A stretch of 64,000 nucleotides of DNA from Candidatus Hydrogenedentota bacterium. Its GTDB lineage: Bacteria > Hydrogenedentota > Hydrogenedentia > Hydrogenedentales > SLHB01. Under the pieces are notes generated by a model. It saw only the letters and a list, made by a program, of their open reading frames with translations. It was not told the origin of the DNA and searched no databases. How positions within the stretch are numbered: position 1 is the first letter of the stretch; each line of letters starts with the position of its first letter. Positions 18,722-27,651 of the stretch are shown in pieces. The DNA lies in assembly GCA_020849535.1 (NCBI GenBank), contig JADLGB010000101.1, positions 59,191 through 123,190 of the forward strand, given 5' to 3'. Both the position numbers and the translations under genes were made by a program.

Positions 18722-21700
18722 ATGAATTGTCACATGAAAACGCCGTTGCGATTTCCGGTGATGCTCCGGAAACTCCTGCGAACTGCCTTTGGCGCATGGC
18801 TGCTGTCAGCCGGAGCGTTGGCGCAAAACGACTTCAGCCTCGTCACGCCGACGGTCGAATACATTAACGAGTTGGCCAACTCGCCCACTCCGGGCGTGAA
18901 CCTTCCCAACACCATCACGACAACCGGTGTCATGTTCGGCGGCTCCGTGGGCCCTTACGCGATCCCCAACTCGGGTGACACACCGGTGGTGCCCGGGGCG
19001 GGCGATATTCGCATCTCCATGTCGTCGTTCGGCGAGACCTTCGCGCGGACCATTCCGTTCGCCAATTTCGATTCGCAGCTCATCGATCAGGCACGCGGCG
19101 AACTCTTCTACAGAGATGCCATTCTTCAGGGCAAAGACCCCCTCGTCACGGCGTTCCGCTTCATCAATCTCCTTTACGACGACAACAGCGGAACGGACGA
19201 CCCGTTCAGCATCCTCGAAACCACGGTCAACCTCGGCGGCAGCAACGTCGCTAACGTCCTGCTTGGACTGTACAACACGACGATCGACGATTCGGATGGT
19301 TTCCTGTCTGAAGGCGAAAGAAGCCTCCTGGCAGAACGGCTGTTGCGTGAGGCGCTGCGCTTTGCTCCCACAAATGACGACATGGCAAACGCCATCCTCG
19401 ACATCGCCTACGCGCGCGCCGTGGCCAATAGCATGATTGCCAAGGAATATGTGGTCCTCGCCGCACAGCAGAACATCCTGCCGGCGCCGCCCACGGGCTT
19501 CGTCATCGATAACGAGATTCAAAACTACGAAACGGCGCTGGCCTTGACGAAGTCCGCGACCGAGCCCTATTTCGCGCTATTCCAAGACCGCATTGGCGTG
19601 AACACCACGCTCGTTGACCCGACCCAGACCGACAACCCCCCCTACGGGTACTACATCTTCCGCAAGTTGGTGCCTCGCCGTCCCTTGTTCGTGGACGGAT
19701 TTGCGCCGCGCAACCCCGGCACTACCGATCCCAACACAGGCATCTACACGCCCGGCAGCCCCACCGGCGGAACGCTCCTCCCATTGGTGGATCAGAACGG
19801 GAATCCGATCTCGTTGGTATTACAAGGGTACAAAGACTGGGCCTTCCTCTGGGACAACCTGCGCGATCAGATGCAGATCACCAAAGACCTCGCGCGTCTT
19901 TACGGTCTGCGCGGAGGCATTGACGACGAAGGTAAGCTTGATCGTGACAAAGCGCTTGAACTCATCGACGAAGCGCAGCAGAAAGGGCTCCTCCGGGCGA
20001 ATGTCCTCCTGGGAATCTTCCCGGACTTCGAGCCGCAACCCGGCGACGCATCGGGTATCGCTGAGTCCATTTCCGGCGCGTATACCTCCATCTCGGAACT
20101 GGACTCGGTCCGGGACTTCATCACGGGCAGCAACAATCTGCTCGGATACAGCCCGGATTTCCTGATGCTGGTCCAGAGTTTTGTGGGCTTGGTAGCCACG
20201 AACGAGATTTTCGATTCGTTCGACTCCTTCATCGCGTGGCTCACCCAGGACAACTCGCCACTGATAACGGCACTCGAAGACTACAATAACGCCGTTGACA
20301 GCTATGACGAATACCGGGGCACCATCGATGAGTTGGCCACGCAGCTCCGGGATTCGACCCTCGGCTACAGAGATCGACTCACGCAGATCACCGGCATCGA
20401 TCCCGGGCCCGATCCCCGGCAACCCCTTGATCCGCGCTACCTGCACCCCGAAGACAATCAAGGCAGCGAGATCTACCTGCAGATCCTGAGTATCCAGGAG
20501 GCACGGCTTCAGATCACACGCAACGGACAGGAGATATCCAATCTCCAACAGCAAATCAGTATCGAGGTGGCGCGCCGCGCGGCGGAAGCCCAGATCAACG
20601 CCGACCTCCAAGACCTCATTATCGACTACGGCGATCAGCAAGCCGACCTCACGGAAGAGATCGGCGCCATCAACGCCGCCCAAGCCTTTGCCAACGAGGC
20701 GGCGGCGGCGGCGGACGCCTTCGGAAGCCAGCCTGTCAATGTCGCGGGCGGGGTCGTTCACTCCATCAATGCCGTTGCCCAGGCCGGTTTCGAAGTCGGC
20801 AAGGCCTTCCTGGAAGGCGACAAGGAGCAATTGGCCGCAAAACAAGAGGCGGAGATCGTCGCCAAGCAAGACCTGCTGCTGGATAACGACAGCAAGGCCC
20901 TCATCCAGAATCTCATGCTTGAACAGAGTATTCTCGCGATCGACTCCATCGAAGCGACGCTCCTCCTTGCCCAGGAAATCTCCATATTGGACGGCCTCAT
21001 CATCGAAAAGGAGCTTAATGAGACGCGCTTGCTCGCGTCCGGCCAGAACCTGGTCAACCGCTACTTCGCCGACCCCGTCCACCGCCTCAGGGTGCAGCGC
21101 GACATGCTATATGCGCAACAGAGTTTCCGGGTTGCCCAGAACTGGCTCTTCTACGTGCTGCGCTCGTTCGAGTACAAATGGAATATCCCCTTTATATACT
21201 CCGACCCAACGGGAGCTTGGTCGATTCAGTCGATTTTCCGCGCCCGCAATGCGCTGGAACTGGACCGGCTCAAAAACGCGCTAACGTCTTTCGACGGCCT
21301 CTTGCAGGGAACTGCCCGCACGGACGACCGCTTCGACTGGTTCTCCTTCACAGAGGATTTCCTGGGTTACAAGCGGTTCGCGGATGACGGCACAACTGAA
21401 TTGACGTACCTCGATCCCAATGTTGGCGACGTGGTGACGGCCAAGGAAATCTTCCGCCGCCATCTCAAGGCGAACCTGAACGAGGACGGAATAATCCACT
21501 TGGTCTTCGACACTGTGAAAGACAAGGGGACCTTCTTCCGCGGACCGCGCTACAGTTCAAGCGGCACCGTACTCAGTCCCGGACAGTACCTCGACAAGAT
21601 TATCTGGATGAAAATCAATATCCCAGGTAGCCACGTCAACGCGGATAGGACCGTGACAGCAAGGCTGGCATACGGCGGCACCAGCTACCTGCGCACTCCC

Positions 21701-22054
21701 GTCGCAGGCACGCTCAATCCCGATCAGCCGGATCACATCGAAGATGAACTGACCACCTGGTCCACGCGGTTCTTCTATTTCGATCCGGGCAAGCCCTTCG
21801 CCGATCCGCCCGTCGCGGCGGGCTGGCGCTTCAAGGAAGCACAGGAATCGATCGTCGCGCTGAATCTGGGCGAGCATGACGAACGGCCCGATTCGGTCCT
21901 GGAGATCGAAGTATTCAAGGAGCGCAGCGTCGCCACGACCCAGTGGGAGATGGATATCTTCACGGAAGAGGACGGCGAGCAAGTACTCGATATCGATGCG
22001 ATGGACGACATCGAGATCTTGTTCTATCACACGTCAAAGGACCGCTTACGCTAA
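18722..22054 (+). CDS. large exported helical protein, Tc toxin A-like C-terminal half
   Basis: 1110 residues with a signal peptide (MLRKLLRTAFGAWLL to ALAQ). Residues ~50-580 are mainly helical with TPR-like stretches. Residues ~610-780 look like two long helices around an Ala/Gly-rich apolar turn (AAAAADAFG, VAGGVVHSINAVAQAGFEVG). Residues ~797-820 (YAQQSFRVAQNWLF, then SFEYKW) and the beta domain ~916-1110 (SPGQYLDKIIWMKINIPG, final DDIEILFYHTSKDR) resemble, by eye, the pore exit and TcB-binding domain of Tc toxin A subunits. The similarity is weak and unverified. Start: ATG after ACAGGAGG. No TcB/TcC gene is in the window. Confidence 0.6.
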   Translation: MNCHMKTPLRFPVMLRKLLRTAFGAWLLSAGALAQNDFSLVTPTVEYINELANSPTPGVNLPNTITTTGVMFGGSVGPYAIPNSGDTPVVPGAGDIRISMSSFGETFARTIPFANFDSQLIDQARGELFYRDAILQGKDPLVTAFRFINLLYDDNSGTDDPFSILETTVNLGGSNVANVLLGLYNTTIDDSDGFLSEGERSLLAERLLREALRFAPTNDDMANAILDIAYARAVANSMIAKEYVVLAAQQNILPAPPTGFVIDNEIQNYETALALTKSATEPYFALFQDRIGVNTTLVDPTQTDNPPYGYYIFRKLVPRRPLFVDGFAPRNPGTTDPNTGIYTPGSPTGGTLLPLVDQNGNPISLVLQGYKDWAFLWDNLRDQMQITKDLARLYGLRGGIDDEGKLDRDKALELIDEAQQKGLLRANVLLGIFPDFEPQPGDASGIAESISGAYTSISELDSVRDFITGSNNLLGYSPDFLMLVQSFVGLVATNEIFDSFDSFIAWLTQDNSPLITALEDYNNAVDSYDEYRGTIDELATQLRDSTLGYRDRLTQITGIDPGPDPRQPLDPRYLHPEDNQGSEIYLQILSIQEARLQITRNGQEISNLQQQISIEVARRAAEAQINADLQDLIIDYGDQQADLTEEIGAINAAQAFANEAAAAADAFGSQPVNVAGGVVHSINAVAQAGFEVGKAFLEGDKEQLAAKQEAEIVAKQDLLLDNDSKALIQNLMLEQSILAIDSIEATLLLAQEISILDGLIIEKELNETRLLASGQNLVNRYFADPVHRLRVQRDMLYAQQSFRVAQNWLFYVLRSFEYKWNIPFIYSDPTGAWSIQSIFRARNALELDRLKNALTSFDGLLQGTARTDDRFDWFSFTEDFLGYKRFADDGTTELTYLDPNVGDVVTAKEIFRRHLKANLNEDGIIHLVFDTVKDKGTFFRGPRYSSSGTVLSPGQYLDKIIWMKINIPGSHVNADRTVTARLAYGGTSYLRTPVAGTLNPDQPDHIEDELTTWSTRFFYFDPGKPFADPPVAAGWRFKEAQESIVALNLGEHDERPDSVLEIEVFKERSVATTQWEMDIFTEEDGEQVLDIDAMDDIEILFYHTSKDRLR

Positions 22055-22163
22055 GCAATGGAATCAGCACTGGGCGACGCGCGGGCATTGGCCCGCTGGG
22101 CGACCGCCTTCTGTTTGAAAGGATTGACGAGACATGCACAGCACCACGCAGAGGAGACGGAGC

Positions 22164-23087
22164 ATGAAACGGTTGTTCATTGCACTGGCCATCCTGGCCG
22201 GCCTGGGGATTCCCGCCTATTCCCAGCCCGCCACGGAAGTCCCCAGTCTCATCAACTACCAGGCGACGCTGACGGACGCCAACGGCGATCTCCTGGAAGA
22301 CGGCGCCAACTACGAAATCGAGTTTCGTGTGTGGGACGCCACGACCGGTGGCAACCTCATCTGGGGTACCGCCTATACCGTCACGGTTCTGGGCGGACGC
22401 CTCAATGTGATGCTCGGCGCGACCGGCGGCACGTCGCTGACCGGCGCGTCGGTCAATGACATTGGCTTCGCGTTTACCGAGGAAAACCGGTACCTTGGCA
22501 TCACTATCACCAAGGACAAGGACGGCGTCGCCATTCCCGGCGCCGCCGAGGTCTTCCCGCGCCAGCAAGTTATCAGCGCCCCCTATGCGCTGACGGCGAA
22601 GAACGGCGTCCCCCGAGGCTCAATCCTGCCGTACTCCGGAACGACGCCGCCGGATGGATGGCTCCTCTGTAACGGTTCCGAGCAGAACACGGCAGACTAT
22701 CCGGAACTGGCCTCGATACTGGGCGTAACATGGGGTACCGCGGCGGCAGACAAGTTCAAGCTGCCCGACCTTCGCGGTCTCACCCTCATCGGCGCGGGCA
22801 CGGGCGCGGCGTTGAGCGGTCTATCGGCCCGCTCTCTCGGCGATTACCTGGGCGAGGAACAGCACACGCTCACGGAGGCTGAGATGCCGAGCCACACACA
22901 TTCCTATACGGATTACTATCACGACGACGGTGACTACGACGTGATTGAAGACGCCGGCGGCGCCGGCAATGACCTGGCGCCTCCCGGAGCCGATTCCCAC
23001 GACAAAACGACCGGCTCGAAAGGTGGCGGCCAGGCGCACAACAACATGCAGCCATCTGCCGTCGTCAATTACATCATCAAGTATTAG
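22164..23087 (+). CDS. exported tail-collar (MdpB-like) domain protein
   Basis: 307 residues with signal peptide (FIALAILAGLGIPAYS). An N-terminal beta-domain (~27-150, SLINYQATLTDANG, YEIEFRVWD) precedes a phage tail collar domain: GWLLCNGSEQNTADYPELA, FKLPDLRG, EAEMPSHTHSY and the closing HNNMQPSAVVNYIIKY. Collar domains trimerise at fibre bases and tips. No phage structural gene is near, and the signal peptide argues for a surface appendage rather than a virion. Start chosen at 22164 after GAGGAGACGGAGC; the frame opens at 22134. Confidence 0.85.
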   Translation: MKRLFIALAILAGLGIPAYSQPATEVPSLINYQATLTDANGDLLEDGANYEIEFRVWDATTGGNLIWGTAYTVTVLGGRLNVMLGATGGTSLTGASVNDIGFAFTEENRYLGITITKDKDGVAIPGAAEVFPRQQVISAPYALTAKNGVPRGSILPYSGTTPPDGWLLCNGSEQNTADYPELASILGVTWGTAAADKFKLPDLRGLTLIGAGTGAALSGLSARSLGDYLGEEQHTLTEAEMPSHTHSYTDYYHDDGDYDVIEDAGGAGNDLAPPGADSHDKTTGSKGGGQAHNNMQPSAVVNYIIKY

Positions 23088-23158
23088 GCCTGTTTCCTTT
23101 GATCGTAGGCCGTATCTGAAGTGCGCTGGGTACGTGCACGGAAAGAGGATGGAGTGAA

Positions 23159-24880
23159 ATGATACGTCGACTGTTCGCCTGCATAGCCCTTGCAGTCCTG
23201 CTTGCTGCCGGGTTTGGCACCGCCCTCGCCGAGCCGGCGCTGGTCCTCGCCAATACGGACACGTATCGCGGCGGCACGGCCTCACTCCGGTTGCGCCTGG
23301 AGAACGGGGACCAGAGCTACGCAGGTGTGAACGCCAAGATTCGCGTGCCTCAAGGCGCCACCGTGCTCAATGCCGTGCGCGGGGCGCTTTTGCCGGGCGA
23401 TTTCTCAGTCGACACCTATGTCTTCAATGATGGCACGTCCGATGTGGTCGGTGTTCTCGCCTATTCCGGTACCGGCGTAACCTCCACCAATTCCGGCGTC
23501 CTCGCCGTCGTGAACCTCGCCATCGATCTGGCGGCGCCGCTCGGCCAGCAGAGCGTTCAGTTCTCCGGCGCCGTGACGGGCCTCTCCAACAACGATGGAT
23601 CGGAGTCCGTTGCCCACACGGTCAGCAACGGGATTCTCACCATCACCGCGGAGGCGATCCCGAATCTGAAGGTCACTCCCAAGAAACGCTACGTCCCGTA
23701 CAGCGCGGGCCAAGTGACGTTCAATGTGAAGAATAACGGTACGGGGTCCATGTCCTGGAGCGCCAAGGTAAGGAAGGGCAAGGACTGGGCATCCATCAGT
23801 GGACCCGCAAACGGATCGAACACGGGATCCTTCACGGTTTCGTTCGGCCCCAACCTGGGCGTCTCGCAGCGCACCGCCGTCATCCGCGTGACTGCCCCCA
23901 ACGCGCCGAATAGCCCCGTCAAGGTCAGGATCGTTCAAGGCACCCAATCCACGGGTCTCAAGAGCGTAGACGGATCCAGTTCCAAGAGTCTCAAAGCACT
24001 GCTCGATGAGCTGCGCAAGAAGCTCGCCGCGGCATTGGTCGACGGCGGCGCCGCGACAACATTCGCCCCGCTCCTCCCAGGAAGGCCCAACAGCGAGGGC
24101 ATTTACTCGCTTCGGCGTGACGGCTCCATCTTCCTACGCGTTCGCTCGGAAGAGCCTGTGATCCCCGGCACCGTTCAGGTCGATCTCCTGCGCGAGATTG
24201 ATGGGGAGGGCCAGACCCTCTGGCTGGGCACAGAGGAAGGAGACCTCACGGATGGTTGGATCGTGTACACCCCGGACACCTCCTGGATCCCGGGCGAGCA
24301 AGTTGCCCTGACCGGCACGGTGCAGACCGCCTCCGGATCCTTGCTGGAAACGTCTTCCTACACGTTCGAGGCCGAGTCGCTGGCGGCGTCCACGGCTCGC
24401 GCTCTCACCCCGGGCTCAGGCGATCCCGCGAAGCCGGTGGAGGCGAACGATGTTCGTGCTCTGGCCGGTGGTGTCGGTCCGGTCTACCGTGTCGCGGAGG
24501 ACCAGGCGTTTGAAACGCCCCAGCGCGTATGGCTGCCCGTTCCCGAAGGGTTCAGCGGCTCCGATCTCGCGGTGTTTTACTACCAGCCCACAGGCGACGC
24601 GGTAGGTTGGTATCCTGCGGAAAATGTGGAAGGCTGGTTGGTGCCCGAAAGCGTCACCCTCGACACGGTGGATGGCCTCTCGTACATCGGCCTGGAGATT
24701 CGCCACGGAGCGACGCTTCAACTGGGTGTCCCTCTGGAAGCAGTTGGCGCTTCGATTGCCCCGCTTCATATGAGCGGAATTGCCCTCGTCCTCTGCGCGT
24801 TTCTGCCGGTGCTGTTGTGGGCGCTGCGTCGGATGAGACGGACTACGGCGCAGGTGGACGCCGGTCACGGGGTGCAATAA
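23159..24880 (+). CDS. cohesin-like surface protein with C-terminal membrane anchor
   Basis: 573 residues. Signal peptide (~5-24), then a cohesin-type beta-sandwich (~25-145: GGTASLRLRLENGD, YAGVNAKIRVPQGATVL, GVLAVVNLAIDL), a BACON/Ig-like domain (~155-262), a further beta region and a C-terminal span (~538-556, SGIALVLCAFLPVLLWAL) followed by RRMRR, as in surface anchors. Cohesins bind dockerins, and the first gene of this cluster carries a dockerin-like loop, so the pair may assemble on the cell surface. That interaction is inferred. Ribosome binding site GGATGGAG. Confidence 0.7.
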   Translation: MIRRLFACIALAVLLAAGFGTALAEPALVLANTDTYRGGTASLRLRLENGDQSYAGVNAKIRVPQGATVLNAVRGALLPGDFSVDTYVFNDGTSDVVGVLAYSGTGVTSTNSGVLAVVNLAIDLAAPLGQQSVQFSGAVTGLSNNDGSESVAHTVSNGILTITAEAIPNLKVTPKKRYVPYSAGQVTFNVKNNGTGSMSWSAKVRKGKDWASISGPANGSNTGSFTVSFGPNLGVSQRTAVIRVTAPNAPNSPVKVRIVQGTQSTGLKSVDGSSSKSLKALLDELRKKLAAALVDGGAATTFAPLLPGRPNSEGIYSLRRDGSIFLRVRSEEPVIPGTVQVDLLREIDGEGQTLWLGTEEGDLTDGWIVYTPDTSWIPGEQVALTGTVQTASGSLLETSSYTFEAESLAASTARALTPGSGDPAKPVEANDVRALAGGVGPVYRVAEDQAFETPQRVWLPVPEGFSGSDLAVFYYQPTGDAVGWYPAENVEGWLVPESVTLDTVDGLSYIGLEIRHGATLQLGVPLEAVGASIAPLHMSGIALVLCAFLPVLLWALRRMRRTTAQVDAGHGVQ

Positions 24881-24949
24881 GCCGCGGCATGCCGTGTGCT
24901 TGGACGTGAGTCGGCGTGGCGGACCACCGCGAGTTCGGCAGTTCCTGAG

Positions 24950-25885
24950 TCAGCCGTCCTCAAACGCATCCACCGTGACCAGGTTTCGCCCAGCATCCTT
25001 GCTGTGATACATGCAGTTGTCCGCGCGCGAAACCAGGGTGGAGATGCTGTCTTCCTCCCGCACCAGCGCCGCGCCGATCGAAACGGTTACTTGAATGCGA
25101 TCGCTGCTGATTTTCCGCGAGGTGTTCAGCACGAGAATCCGCAGCCGATTGGCCGTTTTGGACAACTCTTCACAGTTTTGCGCAGGCAAGACAACCAGAA
25201 ACTCGTCCCCGCCCCAGCGGGCCACAAAATCGAAGCTGCGCAGTGCGCTCTTGATCGTTTGCGCCACCATCTTGAGCACCACGTCGCCGGTGGGGTGTCC
25301 AAATCGATCGTTCACGCTCTTGAAGTGATCCACATCGATGAACGCCACACCGAACGGCCGCTGATACCGCTCCCACTCGCTGAATTTCTCTTCGAGAAAC
25401 CGATCCGCGTACCGGCGGTTTGCCACAAGGGTCAAAGGACACATCAACGCCTGGGCTTCCAGCTCGGCAATGCGCTCAAAGGCCGCCAAATTCACCGCGA
25501 TATCGGTGAAACTCTCCAGAGCCCCCACGATTCGGCCTTCCTCGTTTCGAATGGGCGAGGTCCACACGACAACGGGAAGGCGGTGGCCCTCCTTGTGTCG
25601 CAGATACACTTCCGAGCGCCGGGACTTCCCATCCAGGATCGAAAGCTTCAGGGGGCAGTCGCCAGTACACAGGTGTGCGCCTTCTTGGTTGATGTGATTC
25701 AGGATGTTGGACGCGCAGCACCTACCCACCACCTCACCGGAGGCGTACCCGGTGATCTTCTCCGCCCCCTTGTTCCAATACTGGATGTTCCGCTCCGTGT
25801 CGACGAAGTAGACACCCTCCTGAAGGTTGTCCATGAGTGTCTCAAACATGCCGTGGTTCAGCAGGTGATCTTCCATGACCGACAT
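24950..25885 (-). CDS. PAS-GGDEF diguanylate cyclase
   Basis: About 311 residues. A PAS sensor domain (~13-130, GVYFVDTERNIQYWNKGAEKITGY) leads into a GGDEF domain with the intact active motif GGDEF (225-229) and the product-inhibition site RSFD (216-219) exactly five residues before it. It should make c-di-GMP and be feedback-inhibited. The PAS contains CC and CTGDC cysteines (56-57, 73-77), seen in many PAS-GGDEF proteins. No membrane span. The start is uncertain: TTG 25891, ATG 25885 or ATG 25876. Confidence 0.92.
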   Translation of the reverse strand: MSVMEDHLLNHGMFETLMDNLQEGVYFVDTERNIQYWNKGAEKITGYASGEVVGRCCASNILNHINQEGAHLCTGDCPLKLSILDGKSRRSEVYLRHKEGHRLPVVVWTSPIRNEEGRIVGALESFTDIAVNLAAFERIAELEAQALMCPLTLVANRRYADRFLEEKFSEWERYQRPFGVAFIDVDHFKSVNDRFGHPTGDVVLKMVAQTIKSALRSFDFVARWGGDEFLVVLPAQNCEELSKTANRLRILVLNTSRKISSDRIQVTVSIGAALVREEDSISTLVSRADNCMYHSKDAGRNLVTVDAFEDG

Positions 25886-26039
25886 CCCCAATTCGGGTGG
25901 CTCCGGCTCTTGCCTGATTCGACGAGCAAATCGGATCCACAGACCAAGTTGCGCTCCGCAAACGCGCGCGCTTCAGGTCTCCCCAATCCCAATCCTGCCT
26001 GTGGAGCGCACATGCAGTATAGCACGGGCTGCTGGGACC

Positions 26040-26057
26040 GCCGGCATCCTTGCCGGC
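26040..26057. repeat. GCCGGC hairpin
   Basis: GCCGGC-ATCCTT-GCCGGC, a 6-bp GC stem in the 365-nt gap between the diguanylate cyclase and the DUF1501 gene. It resembles short repetitive extragenic palindromes. The gap holds no gene. Confidence 0.4.
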
Positions 26058-26075
26058 TCCTGGCCACGGAGACGG

Positions 26076-26104
26076 TTGAGGTAATCGGTCCCTTGGACTA
26101 TACT
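26076..26104 (+). promoter_or_regulatory. sigma70-type promoter of the DUF1501 operon
   Basis: TTGAGG, 17-nt spacer, TATACT. It lies 147 nt before the DUF1501 start codon. Confidence 0.5.
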
Positions 26105-26250
26105 TCGCGTACGGGCAAGCTTCCTGGTGGTGTGGGCCCGGCAGATACTCAAGCGGTACGGCCCTGTGCGGCCTGCAACTCTCAAGCCGCACTTTCTAAA
26201 GGCTATACGCCGCTTCTGTATCCAATGGCCCGCAACCGGAAAGGGTCATT

Positions 26251-27624
26251 ATGTTTCGCATTGACGCAAACAAACCGGTTCAGTTCTGTGATGGCCTCAG
26301 CCGGCGTGACTTCCTCCACGCGGGCGCGCTGGCGGCCATGGGGCTTACACTGCCAGGCTTCCTGGGGTTGAAGTCCGCGGGGGCCGTTTCGCCCGACAAG
26401 GACATGAACTGCATCTTCCTGTTCCTCGTCGGAGGGCCCAGCCAGCTCGATACGTTCGACATGAAGCCGGACGCCCCCGCCGAAATCCGGGGACCGTACA
26501 AGCCCATCCCGACCAACAATCCCGACATCCAGATCTCCGAGATCTTTCCCAATCTGGCGAAGCACGCCGACAAGTTCTCCATCGTTCGTACGCTCCACCA
26601 CAAGGCCGCCGGTGTCCACGACACTGGCCATCAGATGATGCAGACCGGCCGCCTTTTCCAGAATGGAATGGAACACCCCCACGCGGGTTGCGTACTGGGC
26701 TACTTGCGCGGCAGCCGGAATAGCCTGCCTCCGCACGTCATGATGCCCCGGCCCATTGGGCCAACCGGCGGCAACATGCCCCACGGCCAAACGGCCGGCT
26801 TCCTCGGCAAATCCTTCGACCCGTTCCTCCTGAACGCAGAACCTGACCAGCCCGGCTTTGAAGTGCCGGACCTGCTTCCGCCGGACTACATCTCATCCGC
26901 TCGTATCGACCGCCGCAGGAAACTGCGCGAGATTGTCGACCAGTCCGTCGCTCAATTGGAAGCCAACCCCGATGCGCGTTTGCTCGACGAGAACTTCCAG
27001 CAGGCCTACACTTTGATGTCCTCGGAAACCGCACGCGAAGCCTTCGACCTCGCCCAGGAGCCGGACGTGCTGCGGCAGGCCTATGGCATGAACAAGTTCG
27101 GGCAGAGTTGTCTGCTTTCGCGCCGCCTTATCGAGCGCGGCGTGCGCTTCTGCACCGTCAACATGTTTGAAACTGTCTTCAATGAAATCACGTGGGACAT
27201 CCACGGCTCCGCGCCGTTCAGTCCTATCGAGTGCTACAGCGACCTCGTCGGCCCCATGCTGGACCACGGCCTTGGTACGCTGCTCGAAGATCTCAAGCAG
27301 CGCGGCATGCTCGAATCCACCCTGATCGTCGCCATGGGCGAGTTTGGGCGCACCCCCAAGATCAATCCCGCGGGCGGTCGCGATCACTGGCCCCAAGTCT
27401 GGTCCATCCTGATGGCGGGCGGGGGGATTCAGGGCGGACGCGTCGTCGGTAAGACGGATGATATCGGCGCTTTTCCCGTGGAACGTCCCACAACGCCCGC
27501 GGAAGTGGTCGCCACGGTATACCATTGCCTCGGCATCGACATCGAAACCGAATTGCCGGGTCCCGGCAAACGGCCCATCCCCGTGGTCGATTACGGCGTC
27601 AAACCCATTGAGGAGCTGCTCTAA
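26251..27624 (+). CDS. Tat-exported DUF1501 protein (sulfatase-like fold)
   Basis: 457 residues. A twin-arginine signal SRRDFL (17-22) with a short hydrophobic stretch is followed by the DUF1501 family pattern: FLFLVGGPSQLDTFDMKP, VHDTGHQMMQTG, RGVRFCTVN, MGEFGRTPKIN and GRDHWP. The family is related to alkaline phosphatase/sulfatase superfamily enzymes, but the reaction is not established. In planctomycete-type genomes it normally pairs with DUF1549/DUF1553 cytochrome proteins, as here with the next gene 27 nt on. Confidence 0.93.
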   Translation: MFRIDANKPVQFCDGLSRRDFLHAGALAAMGLTLPGFLGLKSAGAVSPDKDMNCIFLFLVGGPSQLDTFDMKPDAPAEIRGPYKPIPTNNPDIQISEIFPNLAKHADKFSIVRTLHHKAAGVHDTGHQMMQTGRLFQNGMEHPHAGCVLGYLRGSRNSLPPHVMMPRPIGPTGGNMPHGQTAGFLGKSFDPFLLNAEPDQPGFEVPDLLPPDYISSARIDRRRKLREIVDQSVAQLEANPDARLLDENFQQAYTLMSSETAREAFDLAQEPDVLRQAYGMNKFGQSCLLSRRLIERGVRFCTVNMFETVFNEITWDIHGSAPFSPIECYSDLVGPMLDHGLGTLLEDLKQRGMLESTLIVAMGEFGRTPKINPAGGRDHWPQVWSILMAGGGIQGGRVVGKTDDIGAFPVERPTTPAEVVATVYHCLGIDIETELPGPGKRPIPVVDYGVKPIEELL

Positions 27625-27651
27625 AACCTGAACCGAGAGAGGTCGCTTTCC

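Noticed and set aside
22164..23087. Prophage, because of the tail-collar domain
   Set aside because: No capsid, terminase, portal, integrase or lysis gene nearby, and the protein has a Sec signal peptide.
17629..24880. Complete ABC-type Tc toxin locus
   Set aside because: No TcB or Rhs-type TcC gene is present in the window; only one protein is TcA-like and only by weak resemblance.
24896..26371. 491-residue open frame antisense to the diguanylate cyclase
   Set aside because: Complement of a clear PAS-GGDEF gene; high-GC shadow frame.
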